Shown: positions 8,906-17,887, counted from the stretch's first letter. The stretch is 64,000 bases of DNA from Myxococcus stipitatus (GCF_038561935.1 NZ_CP102770.1:186001-250000); one strand, 5' to 3'. Program-made: numbers and translations. Notes: generated from the sequence alone by a model not told the origin.

Positions 8906-9801
8906 ACTGGCGCGAGTGGCAGAGGCAGCAGGAGGTGGTGGAGCTGGGGCAGCGCTTCGTGAGCTACGTGGACTGGGGCCGCGGGTCTCCCGTGGTGCTG
9001 CTGCACGGCATGCCGACGTGGGGCTACCTGTGGAGCGGGCTGGCGCGGGGGCTCGCCACGTCGCACCGGGTGCTGGTGCCGGACCTGCTGGGGCATGGCT
9101 TCTCCGACCGGCGAGACCGGTTCGACCGCTCGCTGTCGAGACAGGCCGAGGCGCTGGAGGCGTGGCTGGACCGCCTGGGCGTGGTGGACGCGGCGGTGGT
9201 GGGACACGACGTGGGCGGAGGCGTGGCGCAGCAGCTCGCGGTGCGGTTTCCGCGCCGCGTGGGGAGGCTGTGCCTGATGGACAGCGTCAGCTACGACGCG
9301 TGGCCGCTGCCGCTGATGGCGCAGTTCGGCACGCCGTGGATGGCGCGGAGGTTGTCACCGGAGCGGATGGTGGGCCTGTTGTCGTGGGCGCTCAAGTCGC
9401 GCGGCTTCGCGAAGAAGCCCTCCTCGGAGCTGGTGGAGGGACTGCTCGCGCCGTACGCGACGGAGGTGGGCATGGTGTCGCTGTCGCGCGACGCGGTGGC
9501 GCTCAACACCAACCAGACGCAGGTGGTGTCGCCCAAGCTGGGGCACCTGGCCGTGCCGGTGCTGGTGATGTGGGGCGCGAAGGACCAGGTGCTGCCGACG
9601 AAGTACGGCGAGCGCCTGGTCTGGGACATCCCCGGGGCGCGGTGGATGCCGGTGCCGGAGGCGGGGCACTTCCTCATGTGGGACGCACCCCATGTCGTGG
9701 CCATGGAGTTGTTCCGCTTCCTGGAGGGAGAAGCGCCGGTGACACGTGCGCCGGAGCGCCCGGTGGCGGAGGTGCTGTGGAGCGAGGGAGCGCCCGGGTG
9801 A
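8902..9801 (+). CDS. Alpha/beta-hydrolase with aspartate nucleophile (dehalogenase/epoxide hydrolase-like)
   Basis: This 299-residue alpha/beta-hydrolase has an HGMPTWGYLW oxyanion loop, the nucleophile elbow GHDVGGG with Asp103, an acid in MWGAKDQ and the catalytic His in EAGHFLMWDAP. An aspartate nucleophile is found in haloalkane and fluoroacetate dehalogenases and in epoxide hydrolases, whereas esterases use serine. The residue after the nucleophile is Val, not the halide-binding Trp of haloalkane dehalogenases, so the substrate class is open. It is translationally coupled to the DehI-like gene (overlap 8902-8905), which makes a joint role with organohalides or epoxides reasonable but unproven. 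Confidence 0.8.
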   Translation: MNWREWQRQQEVVELGQRFVSYVDWGRGSPVVLLHGMPTWGYLWSGLARGLATSHRVLVPDLLGHGFSDRRDRFDRSLSRQAEALEAWLDRLGVVDAAVVGHDVGGGVAQQLAVRFPRRVGRLCLMDSVSYDAWPLPLMAQFGTPWMARRLSPERMVGLLSWALKSRGFAKKPSSELVEGLLAPYATEVGMVSLSRDAVALNTNQTQVVSPKLGHLAVPVLVMWGAKDQVLPTKYGERLVWDIPGARWMPVPEAGHFLMWDAPHVVAMELFRFLEGEAPVTRAPERPVAEVLWSEGAPG

Positions 9802-9847
9802 ATCTTGGGGCTCGCGCCCGGGCCGCCGTCGCGCTAGACGGCGCGGC

Positions 9848-10483
9848 ATGCGTGACCGAATCCAGGCGGTGCTCCGCCGGTTGGCCCAGGCCCCCGAGCT
9901 CGAGGCTCGCTGGCTGCACACCCTGTCCCTCATGGAGTTCATCGGGGCGCGGAAGATTTCGCGCACGGTGGCGGACCGTCACCCCTCGCTCGCGGTGCTG
10001 GAGCACCTGACGGACGAGACGCGTCACGCCTTCGCCTTCAAGCGGCTGTCGGCCGAGGTGGCGGGCGGCGAAATCACCACGTTCCTCTGCCCGGAGGCGG
10101 CGGGCCGCTACTTCCAGGCGCTGGACCACGAGCTGGCCGCGTGGGCCACCTCGTACACGGGCGCAGCCGATGTGTACCTGCACTACCTGCTGACGACGAC
10201 GGCCATCGAGCGCCGCGCGATGGTGCTCTATCCGCTCTACAAGGCGGCCTCGCGCAACACGAGCGTCCGCGAGGAGCTGGGGCGCGTGGTGACCGAGGAG
10301 CAGAACCACCGCCGCTCCATCGAGGACGCGTGTGTGGCGAAGCTGAGCGCGGTGGGCGCCTCGCTCGACGACGCGCTGGCGCTCGAGGAGCGGCTGTTCG
10401 GCGCGTTCATCTCGGAGCTGGAGCCCGCGGTGGAGCGGGAGCTGGCCGACGTGAGGGCCCCCGCGGCGGTGGCCACGAAGTGA
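9848..10483 (+). CDS. Ferritin-like-fold protein
   Basis: This 211-residue helical protein has Glu/His pairs typical of ferritin-like four-helix bundles: MEFIGARK, LTDETRHAFAF (E..H), YLHYLLTTTAIERRA and TEEQNHRRSIED (E..H). These could bind a di-iron centre, but the full set of six ligands cannot be assigned confidently. The ATG at 9848 is 46 bp after the hydrolase stop, so it may belong to the same operon. It ends 23 bp from the convergent methyltransferase gene. An oxygenase or metal-storage role is possible. Confidence 0.7.
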   Translation: MRDRIQAVLRRLAQAPELEARWLHTLSLMEFIGARKISRTVADRHPSLAVLEHLTDETRHAFAFKRLSAEVAGGEITTFLCPEAAGRYFQALDHELAAWATSYTGAADVYLHYLLTTTAIERRAMVLYPLYKAASRNTSVREELGRVVTEEQNHRRSIEDACVAKLSAVGASLDDALALEERLFGAFISELEPAVERELADVRAPAAVATK

Positions 10484-10506
10484 TGCGAGGTCCGGGCTCC
10501 CTCGCG

Positions 10507-11241
10507 CTATTCGGGTGAGGGGGCCGGGCCGGAGTCACCCACGAGGACGAGCTTGCCGTCGCGCCACTCCGCGAAGAGGTTGCGGGCCTTGCGCGCGCGC
10601 TTGCGGCTCAGCTCCACCCCCACGGCCCGCAGCCCCATCGCGTTGGCGACGGCGAGCGCGGTGCCATGGCCGCAGAACGGGTCCACGACGGTGCGCGTGG
10701 AGGTCTGCTCCAGGATGAAGCGGCAGGCGAGCTGACACGCCTCCACGCCCATGCCGCGCGTCCACGTGACTTCGCCCGCGTCGGGCAGCACGTCCGCGGT
10801 GGACTTCGCGAGGTCCGGGCGCACGCCTTTCGAGAAGCAGAGCATGTGCGAGTACGCGGGCCGGCCGAACGTCACCGTGCCCGGCGCGCGGCGGCAGACG
10901 ACCTTGTGCCAGAGCATCCCGAGCCCCGCCTCCTCCGCGGCGCGGGACACGAGGTAGCCCTTGTCGACCCAGAGCCCCTCGTCCTTCACGTCCGTCTGGT
11001 AGAAGATGGCCACGCCGTCGTCGGGCACGCGCGACATGACGAGCGCCGCCGCGCGGATGAACCACGCCTTCCACTCGGCGAGGGAGAGCGTGGGGAACTC
11101 GGACGCGTCCGGCAGCGACGCCACCGCCGAGCACCCCGTCAGCACCGGCTGCGCCACCAGCCACGTCAGCGCGTCCTCGCAGTGCACCGTGCGCCGCGCG
11201 TCCAGGGCCCTGCCGCCCGTTCCGTCCCGTTCATCCGCCAT
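10507..11241 (-). CDS. Amino-methyltransferase-like protein with altered motif IV
   Basis: This 244-residue protein has the C-terminal SAM-binding motif VVDPFCGHGTALAVANA (around residue 185), followed by GVELSRKRARKA as in N4/N6 amino-DNA-methyltransferases. The motif order (catalytic region first, FxGxG last) is that of beta-class enzymes. Where those have S/D-PP-Y/W, this protein has ASLPDASEF, so the usual catalytic loop is changed. It may methylate another substrate or be inactive on DNA. No restriction gene is nearby. The ATG at 11241 is divergent from the slipin gene. Longer upstream reading in this frame runs antisense through that gene and is not part of it. Confidence 0.7.
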   Translation of the reverse strand: MADERDGTGGRALDARRTVHCEDALTWLVAQPVLTGCSAVASLPDASEFPTLSLAEWKAWFIRAAALVMSRVPDDGVAIFYQTDVKDEGLWVDKGYLVSRAAEEAGLGMLWHKVVCRRAPGTVTFGRPAYSHMLCFSKGVRPDLAKSTADVLPDAGEVTWTRGMGVEACQLACRFILEQTSTRTVVDPFCGHGTALAVANAMGLRAVGVELSRKRARKARNLFAEWRDGKLVLVGDSGPAPSPE

Positions 11242-11373
11242 GAGGGGGCGCACTCTGCCAGAGCCCCGGGGCAATCCCAGGCGGAAAGCCCCGCAGGGCG
11301 CTGGGGCCCGAGCGAGAAGTCGCGCCTTCCCTCGACAGGCCGCAAGCTGCCCCGCGCGAGGAGGCCTTCTGTC

Positions 11374-12366
11374 ATGAACATGGAACAGTTCAAGCAGGTG
11401 AAGGAGTTGGCGCAGACGGGGCTGGAGGAGCGGCGCAAGCATCTGGCGCAGCCGTCGACGGGGCACGTGTCGCTGGGCAAGCCGCTGCGCACGGTCATCT
11501 TCACCGTGACGTGGGCGCTCTTCCTGGGGCTGGGCCTGCTGGTGGGAGGCGTGGTCGCGGGCCCCCTGGGCGCCAGCCTGGTGTTCCCGGTGTCGCTGTT
11601 CGTCTCCCTCTTCCCCGCGTGGTGGGCCAGCCGCATCTGCCGGGTGGCCGCGCAGTGGGAGCGCGCCGTCATCCTGCGGCTGGGGCGCTTCCACAGCATC
11701 AAGGGCCCCGGCGTGCTCTTCGTCTTCCCGGTGATGGACACGGCGCTGTTCGTGGACACGCGGCTGCTCACGCTCGACATCCCCCACCAGCAGGTCATCA
11801 CCCGGGACAACGTCCCCGTCGCGGTGGATGGCGTCATCTTCTTCATGGTGAAGGACACCGAGCGCGCCGTCGTCACCGTGCAGGACTACCGCTACGCCAT
11901 CAGCCAGTACGCGCAGGCCGCGCTCCGGGACGTCATCGGCAGCATGACGCTGGATGAGCTGCTCAGCGAGCGGGACCAGATTCAGTCGCGCATCGCCCAG
12001 GCGGTGGAGGAGCGCAGCATGGCGTGGGGCATCCACGTGGACTCCATCCGTCTGCTCGACATCGACATGCCGGAGGACCTCAAGCGGATGATGAGCCGCC
12101 AGGCCTCCGCCGAGCGCGAGAAGCGCGCCACCATCACCAAGGCGGAGGGCGACAAGGAGGCCGCCGTCAACCTGGCCGCCGCCGCGACGACCATGGCGCT
12201 CAGCCCGGGGGCCATGCAGCTGCGCACCCTCCAGTCGCTGGATGGCCTGGGCTCCTCGCCCTCGAACACCGTCGTCTTCGCCGTGCCCACCGACGTGCTG
12301 GAGCTGGTGCGGGGGCTTGCCCAGAAGACCCTGCACGGCAAACCAGACGTCCCCAGCCAGTCCTGA
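11374..12366 (+). CDS. SPFH/band 7 (slipin-like) membrane protein
   Basis: This 330-residue protein has two adjacent hydrophobic segments near residues 36-80 (forming a hairpin or two membrane spans) before the band 7 domain. The domain carries typical phrases: QWERAVILRLGRF, GPGVLFVFPVMD, RLLTLDIPHQQVITRDNVPVAVDGVIFF and the helical RQASAEREKRATITKAEGDKEAA. Slipins form membrane microdomain scaffolds. The usual NfeD partner is not adjacent. The start ATG 11374 follows a GAGGAGG ribosome-binding site. Confidence 0.88.
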   Translation: MNMEQFKQVKELAQTGLEERRKHLAQPSTGHVSLGKPLRTVIFTVTWALFLGLGLLVGGVVAGPLGASLVFPVSLFVSLFPAWWASRICRVAAQWERAVILRLGRFHSIKGPGVLFVFPVMDTALFVDTRLLTLDIPHQQVITRDNVPVAVDGVIFFMVKDTERAVVTVQDYRYAISQYAQAALRDVIGSMTLDELLSERDQIQSRIAQAVEERSMAWGIHVDSIRLLDIDMPEDLKRMMSRQASAEREKRATITKAEGDKEAAVNLAAAATTMALSPGAMQLRTLQSLDGLGSSPSNTVVFAVPTDVLELVRGLAQKTLHGKPDVPSQS

Positions 12367-12510
12367 GTGGCCCCCCCGCTCGCCGCCAACCCAGCTCATA
12401 CCCGCGGCGAATGCCTACATGTGGACCGGCCTTCTCTGGATGTCGTGGCTTGCTTTCGCTCCCGTAGAACTCTTCAATGCTGCTTTATCCATTTCATCTG
12501 AGGAGACGAC

Positions 12511-13296
12511 ATGCCCACGCTTTCCGTAGCTGACGGGACTTCGATCCACTATCGCGTCGTGGGCGAGGGCCCTCGCACGGTGGTGCTGGTGCACGGGTGG
12601 ATGATGTCCGGCGCGGTGTGGGACGCGACGGTGGAGCGGCTGGACCTGACGGGGCTGCGGCTGGTGATTCCGGACGCGCGTGGCACGGGACAGTCGGGGA
12701 AGGCGGCGGGCGGCTACACGCTGGCGCAGCTGGCGCAGGACGTGCTGGCGGTGGTGGACGCGGTGGGCGCCAGGCGCTTCACGGTGGTGGGCCACAGCAT
12801 GGGTGGCCAGATTGCGCAGTGGCTGGGCGCGCAGGTGCCGGACCGCGTGGAGGGCCTGGTGCTGCTCAACACGGTGCCCGCGGCGGGCCTGCCGCTGCCT
12901 CCGGACGCGGCGGGGCTGTTCCGCACGTCGGCGGGGGACCGCGACAAGCAGAAGACCATCCTGGGCCTGGCGTGCAAGACGCTGACGCCGGACGCGCTGG
13001 AGGCCCTGCTGAAGGACGCGGCGGGCGTGAGCGCGGCGGCCATCGAGGGCATGTTCGACGCGTGGACGAAGGGTGGCTTCGCGGACCAGCTGTCGAAAAT
13101 CACGGCGCCGACGATGGTGGTGTCGACGGACGACCCGTTCCTGCCGCCGGCCTTCCTGCGGGAGGCGGTGGTCAAGCCCATCCGCCGCGCGCGCATGGCC
13201 CACATCCCGGGCCCTGGCCACTATCCGAACGCCGAGCACCCCCAGGAGACCGCGGCCGTGCTGTCCGCCTTCCTGGCCGGCTCCGCGCCCGCCTGA
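12511..13296 (+). CDS. Alpha/beta-hydrolase (serine)
   Basis: This 261-residue enzyme has the HGWMM oxyanion loop, nucleophile elbow GHSMGG with Ser96, an acid near VSTDDPF and catalytic His in GPGHYPNAEHP. The overall pattern is that of small alpha/beta-fold hydrolases (esterase, lactonase or perhydrolase types), and the substrate cannot be told. A GAGGAG ribosome-binding site precedes the ATG. The next gene begins 25 bp after its stop, probably in the same transcript. No link to the other hydrolase at 8902 beyond family fold is seen. Confidence 0.85.
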   Translation: MPTLSVADGTSIHYRVVGEGPRTVVLVHGWMMSGAVWDATVERLDLTGLRLVIPDARGTGQSGKAAGGYTLAQLAQDVLAVVDAVGARRFTVVGHSMGGQIAQWLGAQVPDRVEGLVLLNTVPAAGLPLPPDAAGLFRTSAGDRDKQKTILGLACKTLTPDALEALLKDAAGVSAAAIEGMFDAWTKGGFADQLSKITAPTMVVSTDDPFLPPAFLREAVVKPIRRARMAHIPGPGHYPNAEHPQETAAVLSAFLAGSAPA

Positions 13297-13321
13297 CATC
13301 GGCTTCGAGGGAGGTGGTGCG

Positions 13322-13762
13322 ATGGCCTGGAGCATGTCCTTCGATTACGACGCGCCCAATGACGTGGTGACGGCGCACTTCGTCGACTGTGTGTTGTCGA
13401 CGGAGGAAGACGTCCTGCGGTGGCGGCGGGAAGTGGAAGGGCACCTGGCGCGCTATGCGGGCTCGGGGAAGGTGGACCTGCTCATCAACCTGGAGGGGTT
13501 GGTGGTGCGGTTCACCGCCGGGCGCGTCTTCGGCCGGGAGCGCCGCGAGGTGCTGGAGCGCTTCACCCACCGCTCCTATCGGTTCGGGGGCGATGAGATG
13601 ACGCGCATGTTCGTGCTCACCAGCGGCGCCATCAACGGCGCGGCGGTGAATCACTACGCCACGCGCGAGGATGCGCTCGCCGCGCTGAAGGCCGAGCGCG
13701 AGGCCCTGCGCCAGCGAGGTGCCTCCCCGTTCGGCGGAGGCTTCGCGGGCAGCAAGGCCTGA
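13322..13762 (+). CDS. Unknown protein, possible STAS/SpoIIAA-like fold
   Basis: This 146-residue soluble protein has an alternating strand and helix pattern (MSFDYDAPNDVVTAHFVD, KVDLLINLEGL, EMTRMFVLTSGAING) resembling the small alpha/beta SpoIIAA-like or STAS-like proteins common in myxobacteria. That fold call is a guess from secondary-structure pattern. The ATG at 13322 has GGGAGGTGG ahead of it. It follows the hydrolase by 25 bp. No catalytic motif is visible. Confidence 0.6.
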   Translation: MAWSMSFDYDAPNDVVTAHFVDCVLSTEEDVLRWRREVEGHLARYAGSGKVDLLINLEGLVVRFTAGRVFGRERREVLERFTHRSYRFGGDEMTRMFVLTSGAINGAAVNHYATREDALAALKAEREALRQRGASPFGGGFAGSKA

Positions 13763-13770
13763 GAGGCCCC

Positions 13771-13793
13771 GCCCCGCACGTCCAGCGCGGGGC
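13771..13793. terminator. Hairpin between convergent genes
   Basis: A perfect 7-bp stem (GCCCCGC paired with GCGGGGC, 9-base loop) lies 8 bp after the stop of the 13322 gene and 20 bp before the stop of the opposing metalloprotease gene. There is no T-run, so it would act as a weak or Rho-assisted bidirectional terminator. Confidence 0.4.
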
Positions 13794-13813
13794 AGGGCTC
13801 CGGAGGCTTCTCG

Positions 13814-16066
13814 TCAGAGGTAGTAGGGCGAGCTGGCCGCGTGGATGCGGGCCAGCAGGTCCTCGGCCTCGACGAGGGCCGCGCCGCTCAACGAGGGCAG
13901 CTGCGCGGTGAGCTGCGTGCGCGCCTCGCGGAGGATGAGGTACGCGGCGGCGCTCTGGTGCACCTTGAGGATCTCCACCATGGCGCGGCGGGAGGCGTAG
14001 CCGCGCACGCCGTCCACGTTGAGCAGGATGCCTCGGACGTCGGCGAGGATGGCCTGGTTGAGCTCGGCGTGGTTGGGGGGCTGGCCGCGGAAGTTGCCGC
14101 GCATCCGCCGCGCATCCAGGTAGAGCCGCGAGAGGATGCGTCGCGCCAGGTCGTCTGCGCGCGCGCCGTGGGCGACGGGGTCCACGCCCTCGGGAATCTG
14201 GAGCGGTGGCCGCAGCCGCTCCATCACGAGCGCGTACGTCGCGGCCTGGGTGGTCAGTCGCGGGGCGAGCACGAACTGGAGCGTCCGGTTCAGGAACTCG
14301 TTGAAGCTGTAGGACACCACTGCGAACGGCGTGCCCGCAAGCACCCGGTCGCGCAGGTGCTGGTAGCGCGGCAGATAGAACCGGGTGAGCGGCTCCGAGG
14401 TCCGGTCGAACGAGTTGCAGTCGGGGTCCTCACCCAGGTCCTGGTAGGTGCAGAAGCGCTCGGTGGGAAGGGACGGGGACAGTCCATACAGATATCGCAC
14501 CGCCTGGATGTCATAGGTGCCAGGGGCGGTGAGCTGGATGGCGTCGTGCTCGAGCAGGTAGTCCATGACGGAGTTGGAAACGGGCGCGCCGGGGGTTTCG
14601 TCGAAGCGCAGGGAGCCCGCGAAGTTGTGCTGGAGGCCCAGCGTGTGCCCCACCTCGTGCAGCACGACCCAGGTCACATAGCGCTCGACCTTCTCCTTCA
14701 GGGAGAGCCCCAGGACGTGGGAGGTCGAGTCGGGCGCGAGGGCGTGTGCGAGGGCCTGGTCGGACTCCAGCGTGCACAGGGGCTGATGGGCCATGCCGGA
14801 CCAGGCCACGCCCACCCTGTCACCGGCGGGGAGGGGGCTGGGGCGGTGGAGCTCGCCGTCGCTTCCGAAGACCGCCTCTCCCAGCTCGACCCAGACCGCG
14901 TTCATGTAGATGGTGGCGCCGCGAATCTCTCCCGTGTTGGGGTTGGTGCGCCAGTCGGCGAACGCGAAGGCATTCACCGTGCTCGTGTCGAAGAGGATGA
15001 CGTTCTTGTCGTCATCGGCGAAGCCCAGGTCACTGTCTCCCACGGAGACCTCGAACACCTTGAACCCGAAGGCCTGGTTCCATCCCTCGACACCTCGCTT
15101 CACCGCGCCCACGAGGTCGTACGGCTGGTAGCGCGGTTGGCCTTGGACCTTGAGGATGGAGTCAGTGATGTGCCATGCGATGGGCTTCATGCCGGGGTGG
15201 ATGTTCCACTTCGCCACCGGGGCCGACAGCTCGCTGGAGTCGGGGATGAGACCGGGCTCGGCGGGGAAGTAGAAGTCCCGGGCGGGCCGCTCCGTGGAGG
15301 TGAAGCCCGCGCCCTCCTGATACTTGCGCAGCGCCATGCCCAGGGTGCCGGAGACGCGGAAGCGGTTGGGCTCCAAGGGGTTGTCCACGTTGAAGTAGGG
15401 CGTCCGGTCCGCCATGCCGGTGAAGACCTTCTCGTAGGTGACCCCATCCTCGATGCGGCGGAAGCGCTGGGCGAAGGCGAGCTCCTCCTCGAAGCGGAAG
15501 GCCGAGTCCGCGATGTAGCGGCTGAAATAATCGGAGGCCGCGTTGATGCGGCTCAGGCCCGCGGTGGGGTCGATGAGCAGGTATTGGTCCGCGCCGCGCA
15601 GGCGGTTGAACGGTTGGAAGTCGCGGATGATGGGGTAGGCGTCGACCAGGACGGTGGGGTCGAAGAGGTCGCTGCTCTTCTTGCGGTGGTCCGCGTCGAG
15701 GATGAAGAGTTTTCCGTTCTGCTCCTGGAAGGTCACCACCCGCGTGCCCAGGCTGACGGCCGCGCCCATCTCGACGCCGCCGGGGAAGAGCTGCTTCCAG
15801 AAGGTGGAGAGGAACCAGCGCTGGCCCAGCTCGTTCTTGCGAATGGCCAGATAGAAGGTGCCGCCGGAGGTGTCCATGGCGCCGGAGAGCGCCTGGCGGA
15901 GCTGCGGGTGCTGCTCCGCGTGAGCCTCCCAGGGAATGGAGACGAAGGCGCCATCCAGGGCGACCGGAGGGGGTTCTCCAGGGACTTCACGGGGGCTGGA
16001 TTCGCCGCAGCCGACGAAGGACAGCAGGAGGGCCAGAGGGATGAGTCGGAGATACGGTCCACGCAT
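13814..16066 (-). CDS. Zinc metalloprotease lipoprotein (metzincin motif)
   Basis: This 750-residue protein has a lipoprotein signal (lipobox FVGC, Cys20). Around residue 470 it has the zinc motif HEVGHTLGLQH (His470, Glu471, His474, His480), the extended HExxHxxGxxH form of metzincins, with NSVMDY about 25 residues later as a possible Met-turn. The preceding sequence NPNTGEIRGATIYMNAVW is characteristic of the large myxobacterial zinc-dependent metalloproteases. It is likely exported and lipid-anchored. ATG 16066 has CTGGAG seven bases upstream; an ATG at 16111 would add 15 residues without a better ribosome-binding site. Confidence 0.85.
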   Translation of the reverse strand: MRGPYLRLIPLALLLSFVGCGESSPREVPGEPPPVALDGAFVSIPWEAHAEQHPQLRQALSGAMDTSGGTFYLAIRKNELGQRWFLSTFWKQLFPGGVEMGAAVSLGTRVVTFQEQNGKLFILDADHRKKSSDLFDPTVLVDAYPIIRDFQPFNRLRGADQYLLIDPTAGLSRINAASDYFSRYIADSAFRFEEELAFAQRFRRIEDGVTYEKVFTGMADRTPYFNVDNPLEPNRFRVSGTLGMALRKYQEGAGFTSTERPARDFYFPAEPGLIPDSSELSAPVAKWNIHPGMKPIAWHITDSILKVQGQPRYQPYDLVGAVKRGVEGWNQAFGFKVFEVSVGDSDLGFADDDKNVILFDTSTVNAFAFADWRTNPNTGEIRGATIYMNAVWVELGEAVFGSDGELHRPSPLPAGDRVGVAWSGMAHQPLCTLESDQALAHALAPDSTSHVLGLSLKEKVERYVTWVVLHEVGHTLGLQHNFAGSLRFDETPGAPVSNSVMDYLLEHDAIQLTAPGTYDIQAVRYLYGLSPSLPTERFCTYQDLGEDPDCNSFDRTSEPLTRFYLPRYQHLRDRVLAGTPFAVVSYSFNEFLNRTLQFVLAPRLTTQAATYALVMERLRPPLQIPEGVDPVAHGARADDLARRILSRLYLDARRMRGNFRGQPPNHAELNQAILADVRGILLNVDGVRGYASRRAMVEILKVHQSAAAYLILREARTQLTAQLPSLSGAALVEAEDLLARIHAASSPYYL

Positions 16067-16229
16067 CGATGTCTCCAGATGTGTCACGAGATGTTCGTGA
16101 GGCCGGGACACGCTAGGACCTGCTCGGTGAAAACAGACATGGGCCGCCTGCCCTGGGGCGAAGTGACACTCGAATGGACAGGAGTTTTTCGGGGGGCGGG
16201 GGTTTGGTGCGTTCCTGGGTGGTTGGCGC

Positions 16230-16955
16230 TCAGACGCCCGCGTACCACTCGTAGCCGCGCTCCTCCCAGTAGCCGCTGGTGGGCTGGGAGAGGAAGTTCA
16301 CCTCGGTCAGGTACTTCACCATCTTGTAACCGAGTTTCACCGCCGAATAGAGGCGCAGGGGCGCGCCGTGCTCGGGTGGGAGCGGCTGCCCGTTCATGCC
16401 GTAGGCCAGGAGTGTCTGAGGATGAAAGGCGCTGGGGCGGTCCCAGGAGGACCAGTAGCCCGAGTCGAATGAGCGCAGCTCCACATAGGCCGCCGCCAGG
16501 TCCGCGCCCACGTACTCGGCGAGGTCTCTCAGGCGCACGCCGTGCCAGGACGCCACGGCGCTCCAGCCCTCCACGCAGTGATGGCGGATCCGGTACTGCG
16601 TGCTCGGCAGCCGCTGGAGCTCCGCCAGCGTCAACCGCATGGGCCGCGCGACGCTGCCCCCGACCTTCAGCGTCCAGCCTGGAGGCGCGAGCGGCACCGT
16701 GTCCGAGATGAAGTACTGAGGGAAGGCGCCTGGAGGCGTGGTCTCCTCCGGAGGCAGCTCGGGGGCGAGCCGGGTCTCGTCGAAGAGCGCGGCCTGGAGC
16801 CGTGCGTTGACGCGCTCCATGGCGCCCAGGAAGCCCGCGTGAGGACGGGCGCTGTCGCACGCGGAGGCGAGCAGGGCGCTCCCGGCTCCGAGCAGGGCCG
16901 TGCGCCGGGTGAGCAGCCGGGGGCGCGGCTCGACGATGAGGCGTCTATCGCGCAT
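16230..16955 (-). CDS. Molybdopterin-dependent oxidoreductase (sulfite oxidase fold), Tat-exported
   Basis: This 241-residue protein begins with a twin-arginine-like signal (RRTALLGAGSALL). The Moco domain contains RHHCVEGWSAVASWHG, where Cys127 is the expected molybdenum ligand, and YGMNGQPLPPEHGAPLRL, both typical of the sulfite-oxidase/MsrP superfamily. It lacks the C-terminal dimerisation domain of true sulfite oxidases. It overlaps by 11 bp the end of the upstream cytochrome b gene, its probable electron partner. GGAGG lies seven bases before the ATG at 16955. The substrate is unknown. Confidence 0.85.
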   Translation of the reverse strand: MRDRRLIVEPRPRLLTRRTALLGAGSALLASACDSARPHAGFLGAMERVNARLQAALFDETRLAPELPPEETTPPGAFPQYFISDTVPLAPPGWTLKVGGSVARPMRLTLAELQRLPSTQYRIRHHCVEGWSAVASWHGVRLRDLAEYVGADLAAAYVELRSFDSGYWSSWDRPSAFHPQTLLAYGMNGQPLPPEHGAPLRLYSAVKLGYKMVKYLTEVNFLSQPTSGYWEERGYEWYAGV

Positions 16956-17625
16956 CGGGCTTCCTCCCACCTGTCACCATCTCCACCAGCGAGCGGGGAT
17001 GCAGGAGCACCATGAGGACGTGGCCCAAGGTGAAGAGGCCGAGCAGCGCGAGCGTGAGCAGGTGGATGGCGCGCGCGGCGTCGTAGCCACCGAGCACGGA
17101 GGTGAGCGCGCCGAGCTGCACGGGCTTGTAGAGCGTGACGCCCGAGAGGACGGCGAGGATGCCCAGCAGCAGCGCGCCGGTGTACGCCAGCCGTTGCAGG
17201 CCGTTGTAGAGCTCCTGGGAAGGGGGCTCTCTTCGCAGGCGCAGGTAGAAGGCGAGGGTGCTCGCGGCGTTGCGCGCGTCGCGGCGGGGAAAGAAGAGAC
17301 GGCGGCGCCACTCACCGCTGAAGGCGAGGTAGAGCAGATATAGAAGGCCGTTGAGCGCGAGGAAGCCGCCGAACGCGAAGTGCCACTGTCGCGCGCCCGC
17401 GAGCCAGTCTCCGAGTCGGGCCCACTCCGGTGGAATCACTCCCTGAAAGGGATATCCGGCATAGGGCCGCCCTTGGGGGCCGAGCATGGGATAGGCGGCG
17501 AGAATCTGCAGCCCGCTGCCCGCCATGATGATGAGCAGGGGCACGTTGACCCAGTGGGCCACGCGGATGGGCCAGGGCTGTGGGCGACGGAGGGGAGCGG
17601 CTCGCACGGCGTGGCAGGAGAGCAT
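16945..17625 (-). CDS. Membrane cytochrome b (b561-type)
   Basis: This 226-residue protein has four main hydrophobic segments. Haem-ligand-type histidines occur in RVAHWVNVPLLIIM, QWHFAFGGFLALNG, AIHLLTLALLG and TLGHVLMVLLH. It reads as a cytochrome b/b6-domain subunit delivering electrons from quinol to the molybdopterin enzyme encoded directly downstream, whose start it overlaps. The start at ATG 17625 is chosen because the hydrophobic core begins soon after; the ribosome-binding site is weak. Confidence 0.78.
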   Translation of the reverse strand: MLSCHAVRAAPLRRPQPWPIRVAHWVNVPLLIIMAGSGLQILAAYPMLGPQGRPYAGYPFQGVIPPEWARLGDWLAGARQWHFAFGGFLALNGLLYLLYLAFSGEWRRRLFFPRRDARNAASTLAFYLRLRREPPSQELYNGLQRLAYTGALLLGILAVLSGVTLYKPVQLGALTSVLGGYDAARAIHLLTLALLGLFTLGHVLMVLLHPRSLVEMVTGGRKPDAR

Positions 17626-17669
17626 TGCTCGCGCGCTCGAGGCGGACTCCCTCGACGTCCTGCACGATA

Positions 17670-17700
17670 GGTAACCGCTCCGCGTCGAGGGTGTCGTCCG
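17670..17700 (+). promoter_or_regulatory. ECF-sigma-type promoter candidate, copy 1
   Basis: GGTAACC (17670-17676), an 18-bp spacer and CGTCCG (17695-17700) fit the -35/-10 layout of extracytoplasmic-function sigma promoters. The flanks CGATA before and TTCGACG after are shared with a second copy at 18926, which extends similarity beyond the core boxes. It lies about 190 bp upstream of the unknown gene at 17888 and opposite the start of the cytochrome b gene. No sigma or anti-sigma gene is present in the window. Confidence 0.5.
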
Positions 17701-17887
17701 TTCGACGGGGAGGTGCCGGATTCGCTCGGGTGCGATGGGGCCGGGGCGGCGTTCCGGACGTACGAGGTTGCGTCCCCGGGGAACGCATCCGCTCCGGCGC
17801 CCACGACGCATCCCTGGCGGAGGCCCCCTGTGTCTGTCTTGGACCTTGCATTGCAATGCCTCCCTGCCCAGTTGGAGGGATGGCCCC

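Noticed and set aside
8902..9801. Assignment as a haloalkane dehalogenase
   Set aside because: The nucleophile is Asp, but the halide-binding Trp next to it is absent, so the specific name was not used.
10507..12399. One 630-residue protein joining the methyltransferase to upstream sequence
   Set aside because: The upstream part is antisense to the slipin gene and low-complexity. A good ATG exists at 11241.
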